DNA of 64,000 bases, taken from Pirellula sp. (GTDB lineage: Bacteria; Planctomycetota; Planctomycetia; Pirellulales; PNKZ01). The stretch spans positions 620,001 through 684,000 of the forward strand of contig PNKZ01000001.1 in the NCBI GenBank assembly GCA_013822735.1. The letters run 5' to 3'. Made by a program: the position numbers and the translations under genes. Below, in pieces: positions 15,052 to 24,168 of the stretch (positions within the stretch are counted from its first letter, which is position 1; every line of letters begins with the position of its first letter). Below the pieces are notes generated by a model that was not told the origin of the DNA, did not search any database, and saw nothing but the letters and a program-made list of their open reading frames with translations.

Positions 15052-17166
15052 TCATCCCACATCCCCCAGTTCCAGCACCGCCCCATACCGCTTCAGCATC
15101 TGTTTGCGCAACCGTTCATGCTCCGGCTTCGTCAGGCCGGGGTCTTGTTGCACGAGCGCCAGCGCATCGGATCGGGCCTCGGCGACCACGGCTTCATCGC
15201 GCGCGAGATCGGCGATGCGCAGCGGCGGCAGGCCGTGTTGCTTCGTGCCGAGCAGGTCGCCGGGGCCGCGCAGCTTGAAATCGACTTCGGCCAGTTCGAA
15301 CCCGTCGTTCGAGGCGACGAACGCTTCCAGCCGTTTCAAGCCCTCCGGCGTCGACGGCTTCGCGAACACCGTGCAGAAGCCGGGATGCGTGCCGCGCACG
15401 ATCCGGCCGCGGAGTTGATGCAGTTGCGAAAGTCCGAAACGTTCCCCCCCTTCGATCGTCATCAGCACCGCATTCGGCACGTCGACGCCGACTTCGACGA
15501 CCGTCGTCGCCACGAGAATCTGCGTCTTGCCGGCCGCGAACTCGGCCATTGCCGCTTCCTTTTCGTCGTTCGACATTCGGCCGTGCAGCAAGCCGAGACG
15601 GAACGCTTCGAGCGGCCCGTTCGCCAAGGCTTCGAACGTGCGCATGACGCTCGCGCGATCGTCTTCCGGATCGTCGCTCTGCTCGACGAGCGGTGCGATG
15701 ACGTATCCTTGCCGACCTTCGCGGAGCTTCTTGCGGACGAATTCCCACCACCGCTCACGCTGCTCGTCGTTGGCGAGATACGTCTTCACCGGCATCCGGC
15801 CGGGTGGAGCGTCGCGAATGGTGGAGACATCGAGATCGCCGAACATCGTCATGGTGACGCTGCGCGGGATGGGAGTTGCCGTCATCACTAAGTAATGCGG
15901 CGCTTGACCGGCTTTGCGCAGCTGTGCTCGTTGGCGGACGCCGAACTTGTGTTGCTCGTCGACCACGACAAGGCCGAGCTTGGCGAACTCAACGTCGTCT
16001 TGCAGGATGGCCTGCGTGCCGATGACGACGTCGATGTCGCCCGACTTGATCTGCGCGAGTATCTCGCGACGCTCCGCCGTGCCGAGCCCGCCGACGAGCG
16101 TCGTCCAACGAACACGGCTTTCGCTCAAGAGCTTGCCGAGCGTCCGGGCATGCTGCCGAGCTAGCACTTCCGTCGGGGCCATGATCGCCGCTTGCCGGCC
16201 GTGCGCGACGGCCGTAAGCACGGCGTACACCGCGACGATCGTCTTGCCGCTGCCGACTTCTCCTTGCAACAACCGGTTCATCGGAAAGTGCCGCGAAAGA
16301 TCGGCGCCGATCTCTTGAATGGCCTGCTCCTGGCCGGGCGTCAGGGCAAAGGGCAACAGCCGTCGGATGCGGGCGTCGATCTTGGCCGTCGGCTCCAACT
16401 GCGGCGCACTGCCGTCGACCTGCAGTCGCAAACGGCGCACGGCCAGCGCAAGCTGCAGGATAAAGAGCTCTTGGTAGACGAAGCGCCGGCGGGCCTGTTC
16501 GAGCTGCGCGCGATCGGTCGGGAAATGGATTTGCGTCAGAGCTTCGCGCAGCGGCAGCAGGTTGTGCGCCGCAAGGAATTCCGGCGGGAACACCTCGTCG
16601 AGCAGCGCCGCGCAGCCGTCGAGCGAGGCTTGCACGGCGCGGCGGACCGACGCTTGGTGCAGGCCTTCGGTGAGCGAGTAGACGGGCAAGATCTTCCGTT
16701 CGGCGTCGCCGGGCTCTTCCTGTTCGAGCCATTGCACGCGCGGGTGCGAAAACTCCCATCGCCCGCCCTTCTTCTTCGCCTTGCCGGTGAGCAGCACTTG
16801 TTGGCCATGCTCGAACCGCTTCCGCATATGCGGCATGTTGAACCACATCGCACGGACGTAGTCGGCCGCGGCCCCTTCACCGCATTGGACGAGCACGCCG
16901 AGCATCGAGCGGCCGCTGTAGCCGCCGCGCATCTCGATTTCGACCACGGTGCCGCGCAGTCGCACCAGTTTATCCGGCTCAAGCTCCGCAACCGACTGGA
17001 GATCGGTGAGGTCCTGGTAATCGCGCGGGAAGAAGAAGAGGCAATCCGCGGCCGTGAACAGCTCGAGCTTCGCGAGAAGCTCGGCGCGTTGCGGACCGAC
17101 CCCCTTCAGAAATTGCACGGGTGTGGCAAGCGTGAGCGGAGCGGAAGTCGCCGGGCCGGTCGTCAT
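15052..17166 (-). CDS. recG: ATP-dependent DNA helicase RecG
   Basis: A 704-residue superfamily 2 helicase that drives branch migration and regression of stalled replication forks. An N-terminal OB-fold wedge domain comes first (GVGPQRAELLAKL near the start is the helix-hairpin-helix-like lead). Motif I is GEVGSGKT, motif II is DEQH, motif III is TATPIPRS, and TTVVEVGVDVPNA and QLRGRIVRG supply motifs V and VI. In motif VI the usual second Gly of RVGRG is Val (RIVRG). Length is typical. It is preceded by inverted octamer arrays and has no obvious operon partner. Confidence 0.97.
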   Translation of the reverse strand: MTTGPATSAPLTLATPVQFLKGVGPQRAELLAKLELFTAADCLFFFPRDYQDLTDLQSVAELEPDKLVRLRGTVVEIEMRGGYSGRSMLGVLVQCGEGAAADYVRAMWFNMPHMRKRFEHGQQVLLTGKAKKKGGRWEFSHPRVQWLEQEEPGDAERKILPVYSLTEGLHQASVRRAVQASLDGCAALLDEVFPPEFLAAHNLLPLREALTQIHFPTDRAQLEQARRRFVYQELFILQLALAVRRLRLQVDGSAPQLEPTAKIDARIRRLLPFALTPGQEQAIQEIGADLSRHFPMNRLLQGEVGSGKTIVAVYAVLTAVAHGRQAAIMAPTEVLARQHARTLGKLLSESRVRWTTLVGGLGTAERREILAQIKSGDIDVVIGTQAILQDDVEFAKLGLVVVDEQHKFGVRQRAQLRKAGQAPHYLVMTATPIPRSVTMTMFGDLDVSTIRDAPPGRMPVKTYLANDEQRERWWEFVRKKLREGRQGYVIAPLVEQSDDPEDDRASVMRTFEALANGPLEAFRLGLLHGRMSNDEKEAAMAEFAAGKTQILVATTVVEVGVDVPNAVLMTIEGGERFGLSQLHQLRGRIVRGTHPGFCTVFAKPSTPEGLKRLEAFVASNDGFELAEVDFKLRGPGDLLGTKQHGLPPLRIADLARDEAVVAEARSDALALVQQDPGLTKPEHERLRKQMLKRYGAVLELGDVG

Positions 17167-17187
17167 GACGGCATTCTAGCAAACGGC

Positions 17188-17281
17188 AGGGAGACTAGGA
17201 GACGGAGAGACTCGGAGAACGGGAGACGACAAGCGTAGTGCCTTTCTCCTAGTCTCCGCGTCTCCCGCTCTCCCAGTCTTC
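17188..17281. repeat. Inverted octamer arrays (GGAGAC / GTCTCC type)
   Basis: Left arm: AGGGAGAC TAGGAGAC GGAGAGAC TCGGAGAA CGGGAGAC. Right arm from 17251: GTCTCCGC GTCTCCCG CTCTCCCA GTC. Both step by 8 bases and are complementary, separated by a core of about 22 bases. The element fills the spacer between recG and the 133-residue gene. Confidence 0.85.
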
Positions 17282-17282
17282 T

Positions 17283-17657
17283 TCAGTAGCCCGCCTTGCG
17301 TTGGATCGCCTCACGCACTTCCGGGAGCGGGTAGTTGATGATGGCCGCTTCCGTGTTCAGGACCTCGCGGAGCCGCCGCCAGCCGCGGGTCACGAGAGTT
17401 TCGCGTTCGCGCACGTACGCGGGATCGAGTAAGCGCTTATCGAACGCGCCTTCGACGACGACCGGAGCGCCGAACTCCGGATCGACGATAAATTGTGCGA
17501 TCGTCGGATTGCAGCGAATGTGGCGCTCGGGCGAAGTGTGGAGCACCTCGGGATCGAGCTCGCCGATGACGTAACGCAAATAGAGATCACTCTCGACAAT
17601 CTCAGCGACGTCGAGCCCACACACTTCGCAGAGATATCCCTCGTCGCATTTGGCCAT
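17283..17657 (-). CDS. Conserved hypothetical protein with N-terminal CxxC
   Basis: The protein starts MAKCDEGYLCEVCGLDV, giving a possible metal-binding trio (C4, C10, C13), and continues with charged and hydrophobic segments without a recognised catalytic motif. From the ATG at 17657 it has 124 residues. An in-frame ATG at 17693 would overlap dapB by 23 bases; the inner start, 13 bases after the dapB stop, is more likely. The close spacing makes it part of a dapB transcription unit. The Cys cluster hints at zinc or iron binding, but only three cysteines are seen. Confidence 0.8.
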   Translation of the reverse strand: MAKCDEGYLCEVCGLDVAEIVESDLYLRYVIGELDPEVLHTSPERHIRCNPTIAQFIVDPEFGAPVVVEGAFDKRLLDPAYVRERETLVTRGWRRLREVLNTEAAIINYPLPEVREAIQRKAGY

Positions 17658-17670
17658 TGCAGAGAAGTAG

Positions 17671-18471
17671 CTAGCTACTGAGTCCGAGGACATCGGCCAT
17701 TCCGTACAGTTTCGGCGGCTTGCCGACTAAGAACTTTGCAGCAGCCAGTGCGCCTTGCGCGTAGCAGTCGCGGTTCGTCGCTTTCACGGTGATTTCGAGA
17801 GTCTCACCTAGTAGGCCGAAGATGATCGTGTGCTCGCCCGGGTTATCGCCGGTGCGTACGGCGTGATAGCCGATCTCGTTGTGCGGCCGTGCGCCGGGGC
17901 GGCCTTCGCGGCCGTGGGCGACGCCCGTCTGCCCCATCTCGGCGGCGATGATCTGGCCGAACTTTAAGGCCGTGCCGCTCGGGGAGTCTTCCTTGTAGCG
18001 ATGGTGCCGCTCGATGATTTCGACATCGGCGCCGCTCGGATGATCCTTCAGCGCGCTGCCGGCCGTGGCGCAGAGCTTCATCGCCAGATTCACCGCCATG
18101 CTCATGCTCGGCGACCAGAGCACGGGGATCTTGGTCGTCGCTTCGCGCAGGGCGTTGATTTGATCGGGCTCTAAGCCGGTCGTGGCGACGACGAGCGGTA
18201 CCTTCTGGGCGGCGCAGCGTTCGACGATGCCCGGCACTGCGGCCGGGACCGAAAAGTCGATCACCACGTCGCAAGGTACGTTGAGCAGCGAAGTAATCGG
18301 CACGCCGATCAGGCCGACGCCGGCGACCGCGCCCGCATCCTGTCCGAGTTTGGGATGGGTCGGATTCTCCAAAGCCGCGACGATTTGAAACGCGGAATCG
18401 GCCGAAGCCAGGGCGATCAGCCGTTGGCCCATGCGACCGGCGGCTCCATGAAAGGCAATGCGTACCGACAT
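17671..18471 (-). CDS. dapB: 4-hydroxy-tetrahydrodipicolinate reductase
   Basis: A 266-residue enzyme of lysine/diaminopimelate synthesis that reduces 4-hydroxy-tetrahydrodipicolinate with NAD(P)H in the cytoplasm. The nucleotide-binding motif HGAAGRMGQRL is at 8-18, VIDFSVPAA at about 69-77, VVATTGL at about 93-99, and the substrate signature HHRYKEDSPSGTA at about 155-167. Length and motif order are normal for the family. A small CxxC protein follows 13 bases downstream. Confidence 0.96.
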   Translation of the reverse strand: MSVRIAFHGAAGRMGQRLIALASADSAFQIVAALENPTHPKLGQDAGAVAGVGLIGVPITSLLNVPCDVVIDFSVPAAVPGIVERCAAQKVPLVVATTGLEPDQINALREATTKIPVLWSPSMSMAVNLAMKLCATAGSALKDHPSGADVEIIERHHRYKEDSPSGTALKFGQIIAAEMGQTGVAHGREGRPGARPHNEIGYHAVRTGDNPGEHTIIFGLLGETLEITVKATNRDCYAQGALAAAKFLVGKPPKLYGMADVLGLSS

Positions 18472-18714
18472 AAGCGCTCGACGTGAGTAAGGGGTTTCCG
18501 TTCGTAAAACTCGCGGTTCCGGCGACTTATTGAATCGGTTACGCGGCCGATTGTCTACCGCCGCGTGGGGGAAATCGCCGCGAAGGCCCGCAGAATCGGA
18601 CCTTTCCGTATAAGCGTGCCCGAAGCGCGATCGATTTCTGACCTAAGCTTCAGCCGGACAACTTTACGCGGTCCGTTTTTGCGCGGCCGCGAGGCGCTTC
18701 AGTTGGGGAAATTC

Positions 18715-20205
18715 GTGACGAGCCAGCTTATGGAACGGTCGGAACATTGTGCGGTCGTCGAACGAGGTGACGCGGGCGCAGCCAAGCGCGGCGATACGCT
18801 GCGGCTCGGCGAGGTGCTCAGCGCACTCTCCTACGCGCTCGACATCACCGAAGGGCAACCGTGCGGTCACGCCGCGCGTTCGTGTCTCGTCGGGATGCAC
18901 TTGGCGGAAAAGCTGCATCTGTTGTCGTCGGATCGATCCTCACTCTTCTACGCGCTATTGCTTAAAGACGCCGGTTGCTCGAGCAACGCGGCGAAGATGG
19001 CGTACTTGTTCGGGGCCGACGATCGCAAGATCAAGCACGATCTGAAGGAGATCGATTGGTCGAAGGCGGCCGAAGGGCTCCGCTTCATGCGACAAAACGT
19101 GTCGCCCGAAGGTTCGCGGACCGAACGTTTCCTGAAGATGGCGGCCATGCTGCTGCACGGCCCCGGCGGCGCAAAGAAATTGGTGCAAACACGCTGTGAG
19201 CGCGGCGCCGCGGTTGCGCGCACGCTCGGCTTTCCGGAGATGACCGCGCAAGCGATCCTCGATCTCGACGAACATTGGAACGGCCAAGGACATCCGCGCG
19301 GCTTGCGCGGTGAAGAAATTTCGCTCGCCGGACGGATCGCCGGCCTGGCGCAAACGTTTGAAGTTTTCTACACGAAGCTGGGCCTGACGGCGGCGCTCGA
19401 GATGACGCTGGCCCGCAGCGGCACGTGGTTCGACCCGACGCTGGTGAGCCTGCTACACGGCTTGGCGGCCGAAGACGAATTCCGCAGCGAGTTGGCTCGC
19501 CGCGACGCCGACGTGGCCGTGGCCTGTTACGAACCGCACGACGTGCCGCGCTACGCCGACGACGCGCTCTTGGATCGCGTGGCCGAGGCGTTCGCGCAGG
19601 TGGTCGACGCCAAAAGCCCGTGGACGCACAAACATTCGCGCGGCGTGGCCGACTTGGCCCTGGGCATGGGCCGCGCCGTCGGCTTCGAGGCCGATCGCCT
19701 GCGTCGACTTCGTCGCACGGCGCTCCTGCACGATATCGGCAAGCTCGGCGTATCGAACCTCGTGCTCGACAAGCCGGGCAAGCTGACCGACGAAGAGTTT
19801 GCGGCGATGAAGAAGCATCCCGATTTCTCCGAGCGAATTCTGGCCCGGGTGCCGGCCTTTGCGAGCATGGCGGAGATCGCCGGCGCGCACCACGAACGAC
19901 TCGACGGCCGCGGCTACTATCGGGGCGTGGCATCGGAAACGCTGCCGCTGGAGTCGCGCATCGTGATGGTCGCCGACGTATTCGAAGCGCTCACCGCCGC
20001 GCGGCCGTATCGCGCCGGAATGCCTGCCGAGAAGGTGATCGACATGCTCGAACGCGATGCCGGAACGAGCGTCTGCCCGACGGCGCTGAACCTACTGAAG
20101 CGTCACTTGGAGCGCAAGGATTTCACGTCGCGCGTGGAGCATCAGCTCGAAGCCTTGGATCTCTTGCACCAAGACCTCGCCGCGCCGGTGTGCATGGCCT
20201 GCTAA
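18715..20205 (+). CDS. HD-GYP-type phosphohydrolase with degenerate N-terminal HD domain
   Basis: About 496 residues from the GTG at 18715, which is preceded by a G-rich GGGGAA; an ATG 15 bases on and an earlier GTG at 18565 are alternatives. The C-terminal half carries LLHDIGKLGV (H339, D340) and HHERLDGRGYYRG (about 391-403), then VMVADVFEALTAARPYRAG. These fit the HD-GYP family, which hydrolyses cyclic di-GMP, except that the GYP tripeptide is GYY. The N-terminal half holds a second HD-like region (ALLLKDAGCSSNAAKMAYLFG) in which the HD pair is KD, so probably not catalytic. The tandem layout matches planctomycete response proteins of this class. Confidence 0.85.
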   Translation: MTSQLMERSEHCAVVERGDAGAAKRGDTLRLGEVLSALSYALDITEGQPCGHAARSCLVGMHLAEKLHLLSSDRSSLFYALLLKDAGCSSNAAKMAYLFGADDRKIKHDLKEIDWSKAAEGLRFMRQNVSPEGSRTERFLKMAAMLLHGPGGAKKLVQTRCERGAAVARTLGFPEMTAQAILDLDEHWNGQGHPRGLRGEEISLAGRIAGLAQTFEVFYTKLGLTAALEMTLARSGTWFDPTLVSLLHGLAAEDEFRSELARRDADVAVACYEPHDVPRYADDALLDRVAEAFAQVVDAKSPWTHKHSRGVADLALGMGRAVGFEADRLRRLRRTALLHDIGKLGVSNLVLDKPGKLTDEEFAAMKKHPDFSERILARVPAFASMAEIAGAHHERLDGRGYYRGVASETLPLESRIVMVADVFEALTAARPYRAGMPAEKVIDMLERDAGTSVCPTALNLLKRHLERKDFTSRVEHQLEALDLLHQDLAAPVCMAC

Positions 20206-20262
20206 GTGATCACGGCGTCGGAAACGCTTTCGGCAACGGTCCCTAATCCAGGCGGGGCGCTT

Positions 20263-21537
20263 ATGACTACCTCGGAACTCCGGCAACGGCTGGCGCGCTT
20301 TGCTGTTCTGCTGACGATGGCGGCGTTTGTCGTCGGGCTTTCCGCAACCGTTGCAAGCCACCTGGTGGCGCGACAAATCGCGCCGCTCTTGGCGCGGCTC
20401 AAGCCGGCGGAAACTCCGCTTGTTCCGGCGCGCGCGAGTCCCGTCGTCGAGCTCGGTTTCTACGAGGCGACGGGAATCCGTCGCGAACAGCTTGAGGGAT
20501 ATCTAAAAGAGGTGGTCCGTCGCGATCATCTCGACGACTATCCCGCTCATCTTACGTTCGAGAACGCCCGCGGCGACTGCCTCGTCGATTACCCGGTAAA
20601 AGTTCTCTGGGACGGCGGGAGCGATCTCGTAACGATCGGATCATCGGGCGTGTTGCGAATCATGCTTCGTCCGGAGTTGCTGCCGGGGCTGCGATTCGGC
20701 GTTCCGCCGGAGTATGTTCGGATTCGGCAGTGGACGATTCCGTTGGGCGTCGGGCATGAGGAGTATCGCCGTGGTCCCGACCCGGTGCTCGGCGGCAACG
20801 TGGTGAACGACTACGAATTGCAAATGGAGGTGTGGCGCCAGTTGTCACGACAGCGCGCGGCGGGCCCATCGCTCTCTCGCGAGCGATGGCAAGAGCAAAT
20901 CGTCAGGACACGCTGCGATTGGAAGCCCGCGAAACCGAACGCTCCGTCCGGCTTGCTGGATGCGGCGACGATCTATCGACAGAAGCGACAGACGGTCGTG
21001 ATCGTAGCCCATCTCCTGCCCGACGGAGAGGTGATTTACGCGGCGGGCGTGGTCGTCGACCCGTCGGGCGTCATTGCCACGGCCTGCCACGTCGTCGATA
21101 AGCCGACGGCGGTCGCGCGCACGGTGCTGACGTTCGACGGCCAAGCTTTTCCTGTGCAAGAGATCCTCGCCGCAGATCGCATTGCCGACGTCGCGCTCAT
21201 TCGCGTAGATGCCGAGAATCTCGTCGCGGCAACGCTCTCCGCCGGTGATCCCGAAGGCTCTCCGCTGACGATCGTCTCGCATCCGGCCGCGGAGTTCTAC
21301 AGCGTGACCGAGGGGCTATTACGCAGGTATCAATCTTCCGTCACCCTCGGCAAGCAAACGGTGCAGATGTCGGTGACCGCCGACTTCGTCGACGGCGCAA
21401 GCGGCGGGCCGGTATTCAACGCGCGCGGCGAAGTCGCGGGAATCGTCTCCGCGCGCCGACGGGGTACGGAACACGAACTCGCCAAGATCGCCGCGCCGGC
21501 GGCCGCGATCCGGGCTCTGTCGGCCGACGCTCCTTAG
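20263..21537 (+). CDS. Membrane-anchored trypsin-like serine protease (S1 family)
   Basis: A 424-residue protein with one N-terminal membrane segment at about 12-33 and a periplasmic or extracytoplasmic protease domain in the C-terminal half. The catalytic triad is visible: H276 (TACHVV), D309 (ADVALIR) and S380 (GASGGPVF). No PDZ domain follows, unlike DegP/HtrA. The central part (40-250) has no recognised domain. The start at 20263 was chosen because the hydrophobic segment follows directly; a GTG at 20206 is possible. It follows the HD-GYP gene by 57 bases on the same strand. Confidence 0.85.
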   Translation: MTTSELRQRLARFAVLLTMAAFVVGLSATVASHLVARQIAPLLARLKPAETPLVPARASPVVELGFYEATGIRREQLEGYLKEVVRRDHLDDYPAHLTFENARGDCLVDYPVKVLWDGGSDLVTIGSSGVLRIMLRPELLPGLRFGVPPEYVRIRQWTIPLGVGHEEYRRGPDPVLGGNVVNDYELQMEVWRQLSRQRAAGPSLSRERWQEQIVRTRCDWKPAKPNAPSGLLDAATIYRQKRQTVVIVAHLLPDGEVIYAAGVVVDPSGVIATACHVVDKPTAVARTVLTFDGQAFPVQEILAADRIADVALIRVDAENLVAATLSAGDPEGSPLTIVSHPAAEFYSVTEGLLRRYQSSVTLGKQTVQMSVTADFVDGASGGPVFNARGEVAGIVSARRRGTEHELAKIAAPAAAIRALSADAP

Positions 21538-21796
21538 CAAAGTACTTTTCTCCGGTTGGGAGTACCGGACCTGAAACGCTTCGCCTGGTTTTCGTTGCTT
21601 TGTTTGTACTCGCCGTCATGTCGGTGTCGGCGCGTTCGGTCCCCTCTCTCGAACGACGGCCCCATTGCCTAAGCCGCACAAGCGTTATTGCCGACGCCTG
21701 CATGCGGGTTGCCGCGTCGAAGTTCGATAGCAGTGCATAGCTCGCCATACCGTTCGACGGCAATGTGCGGCGACTCCACGGAAGGAGCATTCGGCC

Positions 21797-22768
21797 GTGA
21801 CTTGGCTGGTCCATATCATTCGTTTGACGCTTTGCTTCGCCACCATCGCGGCGGTCGTCGGTTCCGTGATGGGATCGACGGCGCGCGGCCAATCGCCGAC
21901 GTTGACCGAAGTCCCAAACGGCCGCGCCGCGGATGGTCTCTGGCTCGATAACCTCCCCGTCGCGCAGAACTTTTCGCTTTTCGCCGGCCTGGAAGGTTCG
22001 AAGCAGCCGCAGGATTTCGGCGTCAACGCGGCCTTCGGCGGGCGCGTGGCGCTCGACGGCGCGATTCCGCTTTGGCGCGACGCCGGGCTTGGGCTGCAAT
22101 TCGGCACGTCGCTCAACGCCACGGCTAACGCCGTGCAGGTCACCGAACGCGTCGAAGGCTCCACCGGCAGAACGCAAAACTTTACGACCCTCGGCATCTT
22201 CCAGCGGCTCGACTCCGGCCTCGTCTGGGGTCTGGGCTACGACGTGCTCTACCAAGAGTACTATGACGACTTCCTCCTCACGCAGTGGCGCGGCAAAGTC
22301 GGCTATCGAATCTTCCCCACGGACGAGTTCGGCGTGCAGGCGGCCGTGCACGACCGCGGCGATTCCGGCAGTTTCGTCGTCGGCGGCGTCGGTGCGGTGC
22401 CGGTTACGCTCCGTCCGCTGACGCAAGGCAGCTTCTACTACCGGCATTGGTTCGAAAACGGCGCGATGCTCGGCTGCTGGTTTGGCGCTTCGCAGAGCCA
22501 CGGCGAAGTGAATGCCGCGCTCGGCGACCTGCCGCGCACCGGCGCCGAGTTTTTGTTCGGCAGCGATCTGCGTGTGCCGCTCACGTCGCGCATGTCGCTC
22601 TACGGCGAGGCGAACTTCATCATGCCTGCCGATACCGGCACGGTCGACGCCTTTCTCGGCTTCGAGTTCCGCTTCGCCGGCGGTAGCTACACGGTCGGCC
22701 GCAACCGCTTTGCGCCGCTCCTCTCGACGTCCGGCAGCACGACGATGTCGGTCGACATGCGGCGCTAA
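21797..22768 (+). CDS. DUF6666-like outer membrane beta-barrel protein
   Basis: A 323-residue secreted protein with a signal peptide (cleavage near 31, after ARG). Alternating aromatic/polar strands follow throughout (for example GLGLQFGTSLNATAN, WGLGYDVLYQEYYD, FYYRHWFENGAMLGCWFG, and a terminal FLGFEFRFAGGSY), typical of an outer membrane barrel. The pattern matches the planctomycete family now called DUF6666, whose function is unknown. The start is a GTG; GGAAGGAG stands 9 bases upstream. Confidence 0.85.
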   Translation: MTWLVHIIRLTLCFATIAAVVGSVMGSTARGQSPTLTEVPNGRAADGLWLDNLPVAQNFSLFAGLEGSKQPQDFGVNAAFGGRVALDGAIPLWRDAGLGLQFGTSLNATANAVQVTERVEGSTGRTQNFTTLGIFQRLDSGLVWGLGYDVLYQEYYDDFLLTQWRGKVGYRIFPTDEFGVQAAVHDRGDSGSFVVGGVGAVPVTLRPLTQGSFYYRHWFENGAMLGCWFGASQSHGEVNAALGDLPRTGAEFLFGSDLRVPLTSRMSLYGEANFIMPADTGTVDAFLGFEFRFAGGSYTVGRNRFAPLLSTSGSTTMSVDMRR

Positions 22769-22964
22769 CAATTGCTCGCCGCGCGCATGCACTCCGCCGT
22801 CGATGTGCGCGAAGCCGCTTTCTGCATCTACCGGCTCCGATGGGTTCCTTGTGGCCTCGGCCGCTTCCCTTTATGGTAAACGGTTCGCCGTTTCGTTTTT
22901 TCTACGACCGTTTTATTGCCGGGCCGCTGCGCGCGCTCCGTCTCTTCTCCTCGGAGTGTCTCTC

Positions 22965-23864
22965 ATGTCGCGTTTTACCGATCAAGGTTGGCAAAAAATT
23001 CTGGAGCTCTCCAACCGCTACGGGGTGAGCACCGATGCCGTCACGAATATGTTGCAAGCCGTGCAGAACGGCGGCGGCACGATGGCCCAATTCTATATTT
23101 CCGAACTCGGCGGCGGCGGGCAGTGGATGCAAGGGGGCATGACCATGGTCGGCGACATGTTCAACTACGGCCTGAAGTCGAAGGTCGACAACCTCTGCTC
23201 GGAACTCTCGCAGCTCTTGGCGCAGCAGCCGTTCGTGCCGACGCCGCCGGTGAATAATCAATCGCAATATCAAGGGGGCGGCCAGCAGCAGCAACAGGGC
23301 GCCGGCTACGGTCAGCAGCAGAGCAACGGCTCGAGCGGCGGCAATCCGGTGAGCTTGTTCGTGCCGGGCTCAAGCGGCGGCTACGGCTCGTGGTGGCCCG
23401 GCGACTTGGGAAGCCCCAATTCCAGCGGCGGCCAAAACAACGTGCGCTATGCTTACTTCGCGAACTCGCACCGCCTGGCGGTCGACGTCAACGGGCAGGT
23501 GACGGTCTACGATACGCTCGACCATCAGATCGGCGGCGTCTCGCAACAGCAAAGCGGCGACGGCTCCGTGACGTTCACCAGCCAATACGGCACGGTCAAC
23601 GTCGGCAGCTTGCCGGTGATCTCCGGCCAGGGCTTCCAACAAAACAGTTCGCAGCAGAGCTACGCGCCGCAGACGCAATATGCTCCGCAAACGCAATACG
23701 CACCACCGCCGCCGCCACCGATGTCGAACAACTCCGGCAACGGCAGCGCACACGAGGCCGACATCTTTGCGAAGATCGAACGCCTGGCCGAACTCTACGA
23801 CAAGAAAATCCTGTCGCAAGAAGAGTACGCGGCGAAGAAGTCGGAACTCTTGTCGCGCCTGTAA
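22965..23864 (+). CDS. SHOCT-domain protein with Gln/Gly-rich linker
   Basis: A 299-residue soluble protein. Residues 1-80 form a helical domain (QGWQKILELSNRYGVSTDAV). A low-complexity Gln/Gly/Ser/Asn linker covers about 95-145 and another Gln/Pro/Tyr-rich linker about 220-260 (TQYAPQTQYA repeated, PPPPPP). The final 35 residues are a SHOCT domain (FAKIERLAELYDKKILSQEE, then FxxKKxELL-like end), a short helical hairpin found at protein termini in many phyla and thought to mediate oligomerisation. The ATG at 22965 is preceded by CGGAGTG; the frame stays open upstream but that region is not protein-like. Confidence 0.85.
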   Translation: MSRFTDQGWQKILELSNRYGVSTDAVTNMLQAVQNGGGTMAQFYISELGGGGQWMQGGMTMVGDMFNYGLKSKVDNLCSELSQLLAQQPFVPTPPVNNQSQYQGGGQQQQQGAGYGQQQSNGSSGGNPVSLFVPGSSGGYGSWWPGDLGSPNSSGGQNNVRYAYFANSHRLAVDVNGQVTVYDTLDHQIGGVSQQQSGDGSVTFTSQYGTVNVGSLPVISGQGFQQNSSQQSYAPQTQYAPQTQYAPPPPPPMSNNSGNGSAHEADIFAKIERLAELYDKKILSQEEYAAKKSELLSRL

Positions 23865-23872
23865 CGGAATGA

Positions 23873-23971
23873 GAGTGGCGGGTGACGAGTGGTGAGTGAC
23901 GAGTGAAGACGAATCACTCTCTCAAGTTCATCAATCACCATCCGCCACTCATCACTCATCACTCATCACCC
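23873..23971. repeat. Inverted heptamer arrays (GAGTGAC / ATCACTC type)
   Basis: Left arm: GAGTGGC GGGTGAC GAGTGGT GAGTGAC GAGTGAA (23873-23907). Right arm: ATCACTC ATCACTC ATCACCC (23951-23971), preceded by CGCCACTC. All step by 7 bases and the arms are complementary across a core of about 40 bases. The spacer to the next gene continues to 24168 with no other feature seen. Confidence 0.9.
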
Positions 23972-24168
23972 CGACTTCCCCCGTCTCTTCCCGCGACAGC
24001 GCGTCGTCAAATCGATCGCGCTCGTCGGACCCGTCGCAGGGGTTGGATTTGCGATTTCTTCGGGAAAAGCGGCTTCTCAGACGTGCGGCGTCACCTTTGG
24101 CATGCCGGCTGCATCTTACTCCGGTAGATCTCGCAAAGGAGTAAAGCCCCCGCTTAGGAGCCCCGGCC

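Noticed and set aside
21416-22792. A 458-codon open frame antisense to the DUF6666 gene
   Set aside because: The plus-strand gene has a signal peptide, barrel strands and a ribosome-binding site; the antisense frame has none.
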